Origin: Saprospiraceae bacterium
GTDB lineage: Bacteria; Bacteroidota; Bacteroidia; Chitinophagales; Saprospiraceae
NCBI GenBank assembly: GCA_019638385.1
Contig: JAHBTW010000002.1
Coordinates: 404,765-468,764, forward strand
Direction of reading: 5' to 3'
Length of the DNA stretch: 64,000 nucleotides
Shown: in pieces, positions 26,057 to 36,030 of the stretch
Layout: the number at the start of each line of letters is the position of its first letter
How positions within the stretch are numbered: the first letter of the stretch is position 1
Translations under genes and position numbers: made by a program
Notes under the pieces: generated by a model
Told to the model about the DNA's origin: nothing
Seen by the model: the letters and a program-made list of their open reading frames with translations, nothing else
The model's database searches: none

Positions 26057-27481
26057 TCAAAGCTGCTCTATTTGACGGGATAACCAATAGGCGGAATAGA
26101 CGCCGGGGGTGGCCTTGAACAGTTGTTCAATGTCTGCTTTTCGCTGTTTGCGCTCCGATGAGGGCGAAAGGTGATAATGTACCAATTGTTCGGTGATATT
26201 CATAAAAGACTGTATCGCCGTTACCTTTTCCTTGCTGAGCGTTGCTTTGGCACGAAGATACTTTGTAAAGCGATCTTTACAGCGGTAAAAATCTGCTTCG
26301 CAATCCGTTCCGCCGGCAATGAGGGCACAGTAAATGCGCAGACACAGCGTTTCGGCATGAACGCGCAGTCCGGGATGTACTTTAGATACGTCGCTGATAC
26401 ATTGCAATGCGTCCTGGTGTTTGTTCTGGTAAAAGTGCAGATGTGCCCGGGCCAGATTGACGGCATCATTGCGGTATTCTGTTGCTACAAAAGGAGCGTA
26501 AGTTTCCACATGATTTCGCGCCCAGCCAAAATCTTCGGCCATAGCGGCTACCGTGACAAAATTGATAAACAGCAAATGCGATATCGTATTTTGAAAGGTC
26601 AGCAGTTTCTCTCGTTCGGCGAGTTTCACTACACGAAACATGTGCTTAACGTAATCGGTCTGGCCCTTTTCGTAATAATTATTGGCTATATAATACATCT
26701 TACCGATTAAATGCCGCTTATCAATGGAGTCGAGCGCAGCGATATGGGTTTCGATGTCGGTGAGCAGGGCGTCAAATTCAGGATGCGGCTCTTTTGATTG
26801 GAGCAATTTAAAGAGCTGGATATACAGTTGAAAAACTTTAGCAGTACAATAGGCCGGCAAATCGGACACCATGCCCGGCAGATCGGGCCGGTCGGCCTCC
26901 GAATAAATCCGGCGGCGGTGCAGCAGCTCGGCCGTAAGCCGGAATTTGGAAAGCCAATAGTACTGATCCAGTTGCTCCATCGCTCCATACAGATAAGGCG
27001 CCTGCGGGGTGTATTTTTCGGTGGCCGGCTGAAAAAAAAGCTGTTGTTGCACATCTGCCGAAAGGCGCAAAGATTCAGGCGTCGGGATCGTTTCTGCGGC
27101 CAACGATTGGACGAGTTTTTCACCCTGTTTTTGGAATTCCTCCGTCATGCCGCGCGCTTCATAAGCGTCCAACAGCAGTTTTTCGGATTGCAGGTCGCTC
27201 ATGGCTTCCAGTGCGAGAAATTTATCCAGCAGCTTGACGAGATCAGATTGGTTGCGGCGCAATTCCTCCACCCGGTCGGCAGAGGCATACAGCGCCTCCA
27301 GCACGCTCGGCTGCGCCAAGGCTTTGTGGGTAAATGCCGGACGATGGGGGGCTATGTATTGCCACAACTGAATAACGTTTTTGTCCTTGTTGAAATACGG
27401 AGACTCCACGAACGCTCCAAATCGTCTGACGGCCCTGGCGTCTAAGTATTTTAACCTGCTGATGAGCTTGCTTTCATACAT
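26057..27481 (-). CDS. Hypothetical helical protein of 474 residues
   Basis: The ORF starts MYESKLISRLKYLDARAVRR, then FGAFVESPYFNKDKNV, a beginning I associate with uncharacterised proteins of Saprospiria and Cytophagia; no functional name is known to me. The whole sequence is predicted alpha-helical by eye with TPR-like helix pairs (for example GKMYYIANNYYEKGQTDYVK and LARAHLHFYQNKHQDALQCI). No signal peptide, membrane segment or catalytic motif is seen, so it is cytoplasmic and may bind other proteins. It is transcribed toward the 222-bp palindromic element and divergent from the LuxR-type gene at 27669, with a 187-bp AT-rich gap between them. Confidence 0.85.
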   Translation of the reverse strand: MYESKLISRLKYLDARAVRRFGAFVESPYFNKDKNVIQLWQYIAPHRPAFTHKALAQPSVLEALYASADRVEELRRNQSDLVKLLDKFLALEAMSDLQSEKLLLDAYEARGMTEEFQKQGEKLVQSLAAETIPTPESLRLSADVQQQLFFQPATEKYTPQAPYLYGAMEQLDQYYWLSKFRLTAELLHRRRIYSEADRPDLPGMVSDLPAYCTAKVFQLYIQLFKLLQSKEPHPEFDALLTDIETHIAALDSIDKRHLIGKMYYIANNYYEKGQTDYVKHMFRVVKLAEREKLLTFQNTISHLLFINFVTVAAMAEDFGWARNHVETYAPFVATEYRNDAVNLARAHLHFYQNKHQDALQCISDVSKVHPGLRVHAETLCLRIYCALIAGGTDCEADFYRCKDRFTKYLRAKATLSKEKVTAIQSFMNITEQLVHYHLSPSSERKQRKADIEQLFKATPGVYSAYWLSRQIEQL

Positions 27482-27668
27482 CCCGTCTAAGTATTTTTAT
27501 CAAAGTAGATTTTTTTATCACTACATTTTTCAGGATTCACACGCTCTGTCAAAGGTAATTTTTATTGAAAAATCGCAGCATGACGCTTCCACTTTTTGAA
27601 GGATTTTACCCCATTTTGTTCTTTGCAAAATTCACCCCGACAACTACATCTTTACCGCCGATAAGCAG

Positions 27669-28454
27669 ATGCAACTGATCAAGTTATTTTTCAGAAACAT
27701 CCAAAACGCTATGCCGATGAAAAATTCTACCGAAAAACAACAGGCTCCGCCATCTGCCCCCTCACGGCGAGAACGTTTACAACAAGCGCTCCCGCATTGG
27801 ATAAAAAACTATTCCCCGGTTATTGATTTTGCTTATACCATGGACGCCCTGCGGGGCAGCATTTCGGCCGAACACGGCATGGCCGCTGCACTCGGCTATG
27901 AGGCGCTTCCCGAACGCATAGAACAACTACTACACCCCGACGAGCAAAGGAAAATCATTCGGCTGATACGCCGCATAAAAGATTTTGTCAAAATACACGG
28001 TCGGAACGCTCCGGCCTGCACCTTCGTCCTGTCGCACCGGTTGCTCCGACAAGACGGCGCCTACCTGCGGGTGTTTCGGTTTTTACAGCCGGATCAAACC
28101 GACTCCGACAACAACCTGCTGAGCTATCATTGCTACTGCGTGGATGTATCGCGCTTCCCATTGGAAAACGCGGTCTCTTTCGACCTGCGCTTCGCCGCAC
28201 AGGCGCCCTTCAACATCGAAGAGGCCCTGCGCTTCTTTCAGCCCATCCTCGACGAAGAACACCTCCACTTCACCGAACGCGAATTGGAAGTGCTCCGCGA
28301 ATGGGCCGCCAACGACCTCAACGCATCCGCCGCCCACCGCCTCGGCATTAAATCGCGCACCCTCGAAACCCACCTCAGCAACATGCGCCGCAAACTCGGC
28401 GTGCGAAGAACCGTGGACGTGGTGCTGTATGCGCGGGAAAGGGGCTGGGTATGA
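27669..28454 (+). CDS. LuxR-family transcriptional regulator, first surface module
   Basis: 261 residues (in-frame ATGs at 27711 and 27717 are alternative starts). The C-terminal ~60 residues are a LuxR/GerE helix-turn-helix (FTERELEVLREWAANDLNAS, then SRTLETHLSNMRRKLGVRR). The N-terminal ~190 residues look like a PAS-type sensor (FAYTMDALRGSISAEHGMAA; HRLLRQDGAYLRVFRFLQPD), as in other Bacteroidota PAS-LuxR proteins; there is no phospho-acceptor receiver domain. It is followed by a 16-bp palindrome at 28683 and a large T9SS gene array. A second regulator with the same layout lies at 41025 before an almost identical palindrome. I infer that it binds this palindrome; its signal is unknown. Confidence 0.88.
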   Translation: MQLIKLFFRNIQNAMPMKNSTEKQQAPPSAPSRRERLQQALPHWIKNYSPVIDFAYTMDALRGSISAEHGMAAALGYEALPERIEQLLHPDEQRKIIRLIRRIKDFVKIHGRNAPACTFVLSHRLLRQDGAYLRVFRFLQPDQTDSDNNLLSYHCYCVDVSRFPLENAVSFDLRFAAQAPFNIEEALRFFQPILDEEHLHFTERELEVLREWAANDLNASAAHRLGIKSRTLETHLSNMRRKLGVRRTVDVVLYARERGWV

Positions 28455-28682
28455 GCGGGGCGCAACGAAAGAAGACAATATTCAGGACGATAATGAGATA
28501 CGACAACACATCTACCCTTGCACATCAGCCACAGGAGGCGCAGCTTTCCGTGGAGGAGTATTTCGAGCATTGGAAATCGCTGTGTAGGTACAATCCGCCA
28601 CTATGCCCACCTCATCTCCTTGTGTATATAGGAGTTGTTGGATTGAGTAAATACGATGATTTTTAAAAAATATCCTCTATGG

Positions 28683-28698
28683 TGGTAGGGTACTACCA
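28683..28698. promoter_or_regulatory. Candidate LuxR operator, site 1 (TGGTAG-N4-CTACCA)
   Basis: A 16-bp inverted repeat TGGTAG GGTA CTACCA. The surrounding 19 bases are identical at all but one position to site 2 at 41800. The centre (28690.5) is 29.5 bp before a perfect -7 element (28720), placing it near -42 relative to the likely start, the classical position for LuxR-type activation. It follows the first LuxR-type gene and precedes the first adhesin gene. Confidence 0.65.
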
Positions 28699-28719
28699 TG
28701 AAGGAGGGAGGCGGGGGGG

Positions 28720-28727
28720 TAATTTTG
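28720..28727 (+). promoter_or_regulatory. -7 element of the first surface module
   Basis: TAATTTTG is an exact TAnnTTTG match, about 75 bp before the ATG at 28802. It is directly preceded by seven Gs (28713-28719), between the palindrome and the -7 element. No TTTG -33 box is present, fitting an activator-dependent promoter. Confidence 0.55.
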
Positions 28728-28801
28728 CCCTTAGTATGCTATTGCCCGGAGCGATCCGGCGGGCTGAAAACACTGAAAATCAAAATAAAAAAAGGAAGAT
28801 G

Positions 28802-31800
28802 ATGAAGAACGCTTTACTAAAATCTCAATGGCTTTTCATTTTGCTGCTCGGCCTTGCATGGGGGCGAATGGAGGCGCAGAATGGGAATAATCATTCATTA
28901 ACCGTTCTTACACCGAATCCAAATGTCTTCACCAATGTGCTGGTAAACGCTAGTTTCACAATGAATAATGGTTGTTATTCCTATGAGTTCAGTAATACCA
29001 GTGGCATTCCACTCCCTTTTCCACCTGTTTCACTTTCAAATAATAACATAATCGACATCCCTGTATTCACTTATTTCAACCCTCCTCCTCCTCCTGGTAA
29101 TTGTCCTTTCAATAATATTGTATTTGCAGATGAGAACATCAACGTAGGTCCCCTTTGCTCTGGAAACTACACAGTAAGATTAGTAGAATACCCAGGTGGC
29201 TTTGGGGGGAATCCAATAGTGGTTGCTACAACTTCATTTACGGTCACTGGAACAGTAACTTGTTCCCCTGGGCCTCCTCTACAGTATCCCTGGCTATCTG
29301 CGATAATTAATAATTTAACTGCAAACGAGTGCCAGTCCTGTCTCGGTGCGGAGATCAGATCAATTGTGTTTAATGGATGTACAATCTTCGTAGTTGAGCC
29401 TTTGTGTTTTTCTCCAGGGGGATCGGTTGACTACAGACAATTTTATCGCTGCGACGGTCAACAATTGGGAGTAACTCCTGACGTATTTAGCGGAACCGGC
29501 ACTCTCATCTGGGACTGCAACACCTCCCCGCCCCTGCCGAATTTAACCCACGGGGCGACAGGCAACCTGACCTTCAATAACGGAACCCTGACGACGACCT
29601 TTACCATCATCAATAACGGCACAGCAGATGCAGGCCCCAGCTTTGTGTGTCCGTATCTTTCGGTAAACCAGGCCAATAACCAGAATATTTCTCTTGGGGG
29701 AGGCATTCCGATTCCGGCTATTCCCGCAGGAAGTTCCTATACGGTGAGCAATCAGAGTTTCAATTTTTGCAGCTCAAGCAGTCCCATTTCCGTGGGGACG
29801 TATTATTTCGGCTTTGAAGTGGATTGTACAAATGCTGTAATGGAATCGAATGAAAGCTATGACGACAATACGGGCTTTTTTCCGGGCAATCCCATCAATC
29901 ACATGGGTTGCGGCTCGGTGACCATATCACCCCCGACACAAACCATCAATGCGCTGGGTGGCTGCGTGACCTATACCTTGACGGCCAATACCTCCTGGAC
30001 CGTATCGGTTTCGCCTGCCTGGGCTTCAGTGCAACCGCCCACAAGCGGGGTGGCGGGTACATACCCCATTCAGGTGTGCGCTACCGCCAATACTTCTCAG
30101 AGCCAAAGAACAGCCACCATCATCGCTACGGCAGGTAACGCCTCGGCAAGCGCCACTCTGATACAAAGCGGCGCTACATTGACCGTCAGCCCTGCGAATA
30201 TCAGCTTGCCGGCCAACTCCGGCAGTACCTCATTCTCCATCACGTCCACTTGCTCCAACTGGACCATCACCGGCATCCCATCATGGATGACCGTGGACCC
30301 CACATCAGGTAGTGGCAATTCGCCAGTGAATATTCAGTACCAGGCAAATACCTCCCCAACGCCCCGAACGGCAACCCTGACCGTCAGCGGCTGCTCGTTC
30401 AACCGGAGTGTGACCATCACCCAAGGGGGTGGTGCTACCAATACGCTGACCGTAAGTCCCACGACGCTGAATGTGGGCGCCGGAGCCGGCGAAACGAACT
30501 TCTCCATCGTGAGCAACTGCCCCAACTGGACCATCACCGGCATCCCCGCATGGATGACGGTAATACCCGCATCCGGCAGCGGTAATGCCCCTGTGACGAT
30601 TCAGTACCAGGCAAATACCTCCACAATGCCCCGAACGGCAACCCTGACCGTCAGCGGCTGCTTTCTGAGCCAAAATGTGACCATCACTCAGGCGGGCGCT
30701 CCCGGTTCGATCACATTTACTATAGCTAGCGCCAGCAATGTGATGAACGGGCAACAAGTGTGTCTGAACGTGACAGCCCAGAATTTCACTAATATTATGG
30801 GGATGCAGTTTTCGATGAACTACAACCCGGCGATGTTGCAGTATGTATCGGTGAGCAATTTCAACCTGCAAGGGTTGACGGCCAACAGCTTCGGGGTTCC
30901 CGGCAGCGGCGGCACGAATCCCGGCACGATCACCCTCTCCTGGACGGACCCCGACCTGGGTGGCGAGACCTTAGCCAACGGCGCAACGGTGTTCCAATTG
31001 TGCTTCACGGCACTGACGGGCAGCGGCTCCACGACGGTAACTTTCGGCAATACGCCCACGGCGATTGAATTCATCAATTCACAAAGCCAAACAGTTGTGT
31101 TCAACAGCGTACCGGGCACGGTGAGCTTCAGCGGCGGCGCTCCAACCTTCACGCTTACGGCCAGCCCTGCCACGCTGAATGTAGGGGCCAATGCCGACAG
31201 CACGAACTTCTCCATAACGAGCAACTGCTCCAACTGGATCATCACCAACATCCCCGCGTGGATGACGGTAAGCCCCACATCGGGCAGCGGCAATTCGCCG
31301 GTGAATATTCAGTACCAGGCAAATACCTCCCCAACGCCCCGAACGGCAACCCTGATCGTCAGCGGCTGCTCGCTGAGCCAAAATGTGACCATCACCCAGG
31401 CGGGCGCTACCAATACGCTGAGCGTAAGTCCTGCCACGCTGAATGTAGGGGCCAATGCCGACAGCACGAACTTCTCCATAACGAGCAACTGCTCCAACTG
31501 GACCATCACCAACATCCCCGCGTGGATGACGGTGAGCCCCATATCGGGCAGCGGCAATATAACCGTGGACATACAGTACCAGCAGAATACCTCAACGGCA
31601 TCCCGAACGGCAACCCTGATCGTAAGCGGCTGCTCGCTGAGCCAAAATGTGATTGTGAACCAGGCGGGCGCCACCATCACCTATCCCTGGATACCCTCTT
31701 CACCCAACCCCAACAATCATTCGATTATCCTTCCCGCAACGCTGGATGCCGCCATTGACGGAGTCTCCATCGAGGTCGGTGACCTCATCGGCTTTTTCTA

Positions 31801-33238
31801 CGAACACGACGACGTCTTGTATTGCAGCAATTTCGCTGTTTGGGCAGGCACTTCTACGGGCATACCGATATATGGAAATGATTTGCCCCCGGGCATGGGG
31901 AAGAACGGTTTCGACGAAGGAGAACTCATTATTGTGAAAATATTTCGCGTTGCTACTTCGGAGGAGTTCACCGCTACCGCTGTTCAGTATGCGCCTGTAG
32001 TTAATCCAATCACCCATACCGACAGGTTTGCCACCGACGGCATCAGCATGATTACCCGTATATCGGCCACGAGTGTGGACACCCTGCACATTCATCTGGA
32101 TGCCGGATGGAATACCATCTCCAGCTATGTAATGCCTTCTGAGCCGGGGATGATACCGGTTTTCAGCGATATTTTCCACTCTGTCGTGTTGGTCAAAGAT
32201 GGGGACGGACTCTTTGTTTTTCCGCCGGACATCAACCTCATCGGCAACTGGACGATCACCAAGGGGTATCAGGTGCGTGCCGCGGACCCGGTTACACTGA
32301 CCGTCATTGGGCGCCGGGCTGATCCGACCGCTACACCCATCAACCTACAGGAGGGGTGGCAAATCATCAGCTACCTGCGCAACGAACCGGCTTCGGCGGT
32401 TGAGGAATTATCGTCTGTGGCATCGCATATTGACATCGTCAAAAACAATGCCGGGGAGATTTACTACCCGGAGTTGGGGGTCAATACCATCGGCAATTTG
32501 TTGCCTACACAAGGCTACAAGTTGAAAGCCAATTCCAACGCGCTGCTTTATTACACTCCGAATACCGTTAATTTTACCGGTACGCCTTCCATCAGCATGA
32601 GTGCATCCGCTTCGGTGACAGAACCGGTGAACTTCGTCCTGGGCGGTCTCAATACAGGAAATAACTCCACGCTGATTTTCCCCGCAGCCGCCAACGCTTT
32701 TTTTGAAGACGGGGATGAGATCGGCGTATTTACTCCGCAAGGTATTCTTTGCGGCGCCGCTTCTGCCGGTACGCAGAGTTTTGCCGTAACGATCTGGGGC
32801 GACGACCCCTCCACCCCTGACATCCGGGAGGGCCTAAGCCCGAACGAGCCTTTTGCTGTTCGCGTTTGGCGCGCAAGTACCGGGCAGGAGATGGAGTTGC
32901 ATCTGGTTTTCCAACGAGGCAGCGATCGCTACCAGGAAGACGACATCGCCGTTGTAGCCGGATGGAATGTGCTCAGTTCGGTATCTTCTCAGATACTTCA
33001 CCGCCAAACGCTCAGTGCCTGGCCCAACCCCAACAACGGCCGGTTTTGGGTAAATGCTCCTGAGTTTTTGAACTGGATTCAGGTGTATGACGCGCAAGGA
33101 CGCTTAGTGTATCGGGCAACGGATTTACATGCCGGGCAGATCGAGATTGATCTGCCCGATGCGAGCGGCGGCATGCTGTTCCTTCAGGCATGGGGCCAAA
33201 GCGGGCGATGCACGGGCGCCGTGAGCGTGGTCCGGTAA
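28802..33238 (+). CDS. Giant T9SS cargo adhesin with BACON and cohesin-like domains
   Basis: About 1478 residues; the ATG at 28802 (or 28799) follows AAGGAAG and opens a signal peptide (LFILLLGLAWGRMEAQ). In order: an N-terminal AT-richer unknown domain (to about 220); a CARDB-like domain (about 240-365); BACON-type beta domains with the recurring word CSNWTITxIPxWMTV and NVTITQAG (about 370-640); a cohesin-like domain (about 645-780); two more BACON copies (to about 960); then two copies of a ~110-residue domain shared with the next gene, separated by a segment beginning LHIHLDAGWNTISSYV. A type A sorting domain ends the protein (LSAWPNPNNGRFWVNAPEFL ... VYDAQGRLVY). Surface-anchored binding is inferred. 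First gene after operator site 1. Confidence 0.88.
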   Translation: MKNALLKSQWLFILLLGLAWGRMEAQNGNNHSLTVLTPNPNVFTNVLVNASFTMNNGCYSYEFSNTSGIPLPFPPVSLSNNNIIDIPVFTYFNPPPPPGNCPFNNIVFADENINVGPLCSGNYTVRLVEYPGGFGGNPIVVATTSFTVTGTVTCSPGPPLQYPWLSAIINNLTANECQSCLGAEIRSIVFNGCTIFVVEPLCFSPGGSVDYRQFYRCDGQQLGVTPDVFSGTGTLIWDCNTSPPLPNLTHGATGNLTFNNGTLTTTFTIINNGTADAGPSFVCPYLSVNQANNQNISLGGGIPIPAIPAGSSYTVSNQSFNFCSSSSPISVGTYYFGFEVDCTNAVMESNESYDDNTGFFPGNPINHMGCGSVTISPPTQTINALGGCVTYTLTANTSWTVSVSPAWASVQPPTSGVAGTYPIQVCATANTSQSQRTATIIATAGNASASATLIQSGATLTVSPANISLPANSGSTSFSITSTCSNWTITGIPSWMTVDPTSGSGNSPVNIQYQANTSPTPRTATLTVSGCSFNRSVTITQGGGATNTLTVSPTTLNVGAGAGETNFSIVSNCPNWTITGIPAWMTVIPASGSGNAPVTIQYQANTSTMPRTATLTVSGCFLSQNVTITQAGAPGSITFTIASASNVMNGQQVCLNVTAQNFTNIMGMQFSMNYNPAMLQYVSVSNFNLQGLTANSFGVPGSGGTNPGTITLSWTDPDLGGETLANGATVFQLCFTALTGSGSTTVTFGNTPTAIEFINSQSQTVVFNSVPGTVSFSGGAPTFTLTASPATLNVGANADSTNFSITSNCSNWIITNIPAWMTVSPTSGSGNSPVNIQYQANTSPTPRTATLIVSGCSLSQNVTITQAGATNTLSVSPATLNVGANADSTNFSITSNCSNWTITNIPAWMTVSPISGSGNITVDIQYQQNTSTASRTATLIVSGCSLSQNVIVNQAGATITYPWIPSSPNPNNHSIILPATLDAAIDGVSIEVGDLIGFFYEHDDVLYCSNFAVWAGTSTGIPIYGNDLPPGMGKNGFDEGELIIVKIFRVATSEEFTATAVQYAPVVNPITHTDRFATDGISMITRISATSVDTLHIHLDAGWNTISSYVMPSEPGMIPVFSDIFHSVVLVKDGDGLFVFPPDINLIGNWTITKGYQVRAADPVTLTVIGRRADPTATPINLQEGWQIISYLRNEPASAVEELSSVASHIDIVKNNAGEIYYPELGVNTIGNLLPTQGYKLKANSNALLYYTPNTVNFTGTPSISMSASASVTEPVNFVLGGLNTGNNSTLIFPAAANAFFEDGDEIGVFTPQGILCGAASAGTQSFAVTIWGDDPSTPDIREGLSPNEPFAVRVWRASTGQEMELHLVFQRGSDRYQEDDIAVVAGWNVLSSVSSQILHRQTLSAWPNPNNGRFWVNAPEFLNWIQVYDAQGRLVYRATDLHAGQIEIDLPDASGGMLFLQAWGQSGRCTGAVSVVR

Positions 33239-33293
33239 TGAGCTTCGATTGGATTTGTTATTTTTAAAACCGCCATCCGACAACTGCTGTCCA

Positions 33294-36029
33294 ATGTCCA
33301 ACATAACCGCATCGCTGCGAATCTGTTTGTTCCTATGCCTGCTGCAATCGCTATCCGTCAGGGATGCCGGGGCGATGATGCCCTCACTTGCGCCCGTAGT
33401 TTGCGCGGCGCCTGATCCGTTTTATGCTCCGATCGCGGAGCGAGAGGCAACTGACGCTATGTTTCCCGATTCCATACCCTGGACGTCCATGATGACGGGC
33501 GACAACCACACCATACTCATCGGGGCAGATGTATATGCCGCCATTGACAGCGTGCCCATCGAGCCGGGCGATCTCATCGGTTTTTTCTATGAGGACAACG
33601 GCGTCTTGCGGTGCAGCAACTTCATCACCTGGGAAGGCATGGCCACAGGGAGAGGCATATACGGCAATGATGCAGACCCCGGGAGCGGCAAAAATGGGTT
33701 TGACGAGGGAGAACTCATCCAGGTGAGGCTGTACAAAACCTCCACCGCCCAGGAGTTTGCCGCTACGGCGGAATACGCTCCTCTCGTATCGCCCATCAGC
33801 CATACCGACCGCTATGCTAAAGACGGCATAAGCATGATCGTAGCCATAACCGCCACCATGAATGACATTTTAAATCCCGATTGCAATTCCATCACGGTAG
33901 AGGCTACGGTGCAGGCCGACACTTGCCAGGCAGGCACCGGCGCGGCCATCATTGAAGGCATTAATGCGGGCGTTGCCTTTTCCGTGGAATGGCAGAACGG
34001 GCAGGACGGCAATCAGATAGAGGGGTTGTCAAACGGAACTTATGAGGCCATCCTGACCACCGACAATGGATGCACCCTGCCGCTGTCTTTGGATGTGCCC
34101 CCGGCAGACTGCCCGTTGCTACAGGCCGGAGCCACGGCCAACGGAGCGCCCGGCGGCGCGCAAGGTTGTGTGCCCTTTGCGGTAAACTTTGCAGATGCCA
34201 GCGTTGCAGAAGCCGGCATTCAGGCTTATTCCTGGGACTTTGGAGATGGTAACACAAGCGATCAGCCCTCGCCTGTACATACGTATCAGCACCCCGGAGT
34301 TTACATCGTGACTTTCAGCGTTTCGGACCCTTACCGGACGGTCACGCAATCCTTTGAGGTGATTGTTCACGAGTTGCCCGCTGCTGACTGGAACTACGAA
34401 CCCGATATTTGCACGCCGAACAACATCCGGTTCAGTGCTGCCGGCACGGGGGATATTCAACTCTGGGCATGGTCGTTTCAGGATGGCTCTTCCGGTACAG
34501 GCTCCTCGCCCTCCGTCACGTTTGCGGTGTTTGATACCTTGTTTGAGGGTAGCTTGCAGATAGAAGATGCCAATGGTTGTGTCCAAACCATCCTTTTGGA
34601 ATTTTTGATTCCGGAGGCGTATGACTTGACCATTGTTGCCGACAGCAGCACGGCGCCTTCCTGCGCTGTGGCCAACGGCAGTATTGGTTTGTCGGCAGCG
34701 GGCGGCGCGGCGCCCTACACGTACCAATGGCCGCACGATACCGGCTTGGATTCTCCTGTTGCGAACAGTTTGCCGGCCGGCGCCTACGCCATAACGATCT
34801 CCGATGCCAATGGTTGTAGCGAGGTACTGACCATCGTGCTGACCGATGAAACGAGTGTTCCGGAACCGGTGCTCGACCCCAATATCGGGTTTTGCGCCGA
34901 TGCCGTGCAGCCTTTGAACCCAGGGCTGCCGAGCGGCAATTTCCGTTGGCTGCTCAACGGCGAGCTTATCCCCGGCGCTACCGGCCCCGACTACCTGCCG
35001 TTGCAAAGTGGAACGTATTCGGTAGAGGCGACCAATGCAGACGGGTGCACCGGAACGGCGCAGACACTGGTGGTCATTCACGAATTGCCTTCGGTTGATA
35101 TCGGCGATCAATGGAGTATTTGCGAAGGCGAGACCTCATTCATCGGTGTGACGGCCTTGCCTGGCTATTTGTATGCCTGGTCGAACGGCAGCCTGAGCGC
35201 TATGATTGAAGTGGCGCAATCGGGTATGTATTCGCTCATCGTAACAGACGACAACGGGTGCAGCGGATCCGACAGCACCGTTGTGGAGGTTTTATCGGCG
35301 GTAGAGGCTTTTATTTCGGCTTCTTCCGACCAACTTTGCCCGGGCGATACCTTGCGCCTGATCGGCAGCGGCGCCGCAGATTTGCGCTGGATTGACGCCG
35401 GTATTCTCCTTGCCGACCCCACCCTGCCGGAGATCAGTTTTGTACCGCAAGCAACCGCCACCTACGGGCTGATAGCGAGCAACGACTGCTTTAGCGACAC
35501 AACTTATCGGGAAGTAATTATATCGGAACGGCTCGTTTCGCTCAGCCCTGACACCTGCATTGCGCAGCAGCGAAACGCCACCCTGAGCGCCGAGGGGGCC
35601 GCAACGTACCAATGGTGGAACGCCGATTTCAGCGCCACTCTCGGCAATGGCTCTTCCATCGTAGTGTCGCCGGATTCTACCGGCTATTTCTACATTGAAA
35701 CGACCGACTCGCTGGGGTGCCGCTATCTCGATTCGATATTGGTGGAAGTGCTTCGCCTCAGCGAACTTGATCTGCCGGCCGTGAACATCATCACCCCCAA
35801 CGGCGACGGCTTCAACGACGTATTGGAGTTTCCCAATATAACCAAGTTTGACGCCTACAAACTCACCGTTTTCAACCGGCATGGCGCGGTAGTTTATGAA
35901 AGCGTCAACTACCAAAACGACTGGGACGGTACCCGAAACGGCAAACCGCTGCCGGATGGCGTGTATTTTTATATTCTCCGCATCGGTCAACTCGAACTGA
36001 AAAGCACCCTGACCATAATCAGAGACTGA
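33294..36029 (+). CDS. Gliding-motility-type PKD protein with type B sorting domain
   Basis: About 911 residues from the ATG at 33294, which opens a signal peptide (MSNITASLRICLFLCLLQSL, then SVRDAGA); a TTG at 33249 would add 15 residues. Residues about 65-185 repeat the domain found in the preceding protein (EPGDLIGFFYEDNGVL; IYGNDADPGSGKNGFDEGEL). Next come a SprB-repeat-like segment, a clear PKD domain (YSWDFGDGNTSDQPSPVHTY), further Ig/PKD-like domains, and a type B (gliding-motility) C-terminal domain: VNIITPNGDGFNDVLEFPNI ... FNRHGAVVYES ... DGVYFYILRIG. Known type B proteins such as SprB need a PorP/SprF partner for secretion; such a gene follows one base later. Confidence 0.92.
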   Translation: MSNITASLRICLFLCLLQSLSVRDAGAMMPSLAPVVCAAPDPFYAPIAEREATDAMFPDSIPWTSMMTGDNHTILIGADVYAAIDSVPIEPGDLIGFFYEDNGVLRCSNFITWEGMATGRGIYGNDADPGSGKNGFDEGELIQVRLYKTSTAQEFAATAEYAPLVSPISHTDRYAKDGISMIVAITATMNDILNPDCNSITVEATVQADTCQAGTGAAIIEGINAGVAFSVEWQNGQDGNQIEGLSNGTYEAILTTDNGCTLPLSLDVPPADCPLLQAGATANGAPGGAQGCVPFAVNFADASVAEAGIQAYSWDFGDGNTSDQPSPVHTYQHPGVYIVTFSVSDPYRTVTQSFEVIVHELPAADWNYEPDICTPNNIRFSAAGTGDIQLWAWSFQDGSSGTGSSPSVTFAVFDTLFEGSLQIEDANGCVQTILLEFLIPEAYDLTIVADSSTAPSCAVANGSIGLSAAGGAAPYTYQWPHDTGLDSPVANSLPAGAYAITISDANGCSEVLTIVLTDETSVPEPVLDPNIGFCADAVQPLNPGLPSGNFRWLLNGELIPGATGPDYLPLQSGTYSVEATNADGCTGTAQTLVVIHELPSVDIGDQWSICEGETSFIGVTALPGYLYAWSNGSLSAMIEVAQSGMYSLIVTDDNGCSGSDSTVVEVLSAVEAFISASSDQLCPGDTLRLIGSGAADLRWIDAGILLADPTLPEISFVPQATATYGLIASNDCFSDTTYREVIISERLVSLSPDTCIAQQRNATLSAEGAATYQWWNADFSATLGNGSSIVVSPDSTGYFYIETTDSLGCRYLDSILVEVLRLSELDLPAVNIITPNGDGFNDVLEFPNITKFDAYKLTVFNRHGAVVYESVNYQNDWDGTRNGKPLPDGVYFYILRIGQLELKSTLTIIRD

Positions 36030-36030
36030 G

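Noticed and set aside
28455..28666. Small ORF of 71 codons (core from 28496) between the first LuxR gene and the operator
   Set aside because: Composition is only weakly protein-like, there is no recognisable domain and the frame continues from overlapping LuxR DNA; it may be a remnant.
30097..31680. Several minus-strand ORFs of 70-190 codons
   Set aside because: They are repetitive shadows of the BACON repeats on the plus strand.
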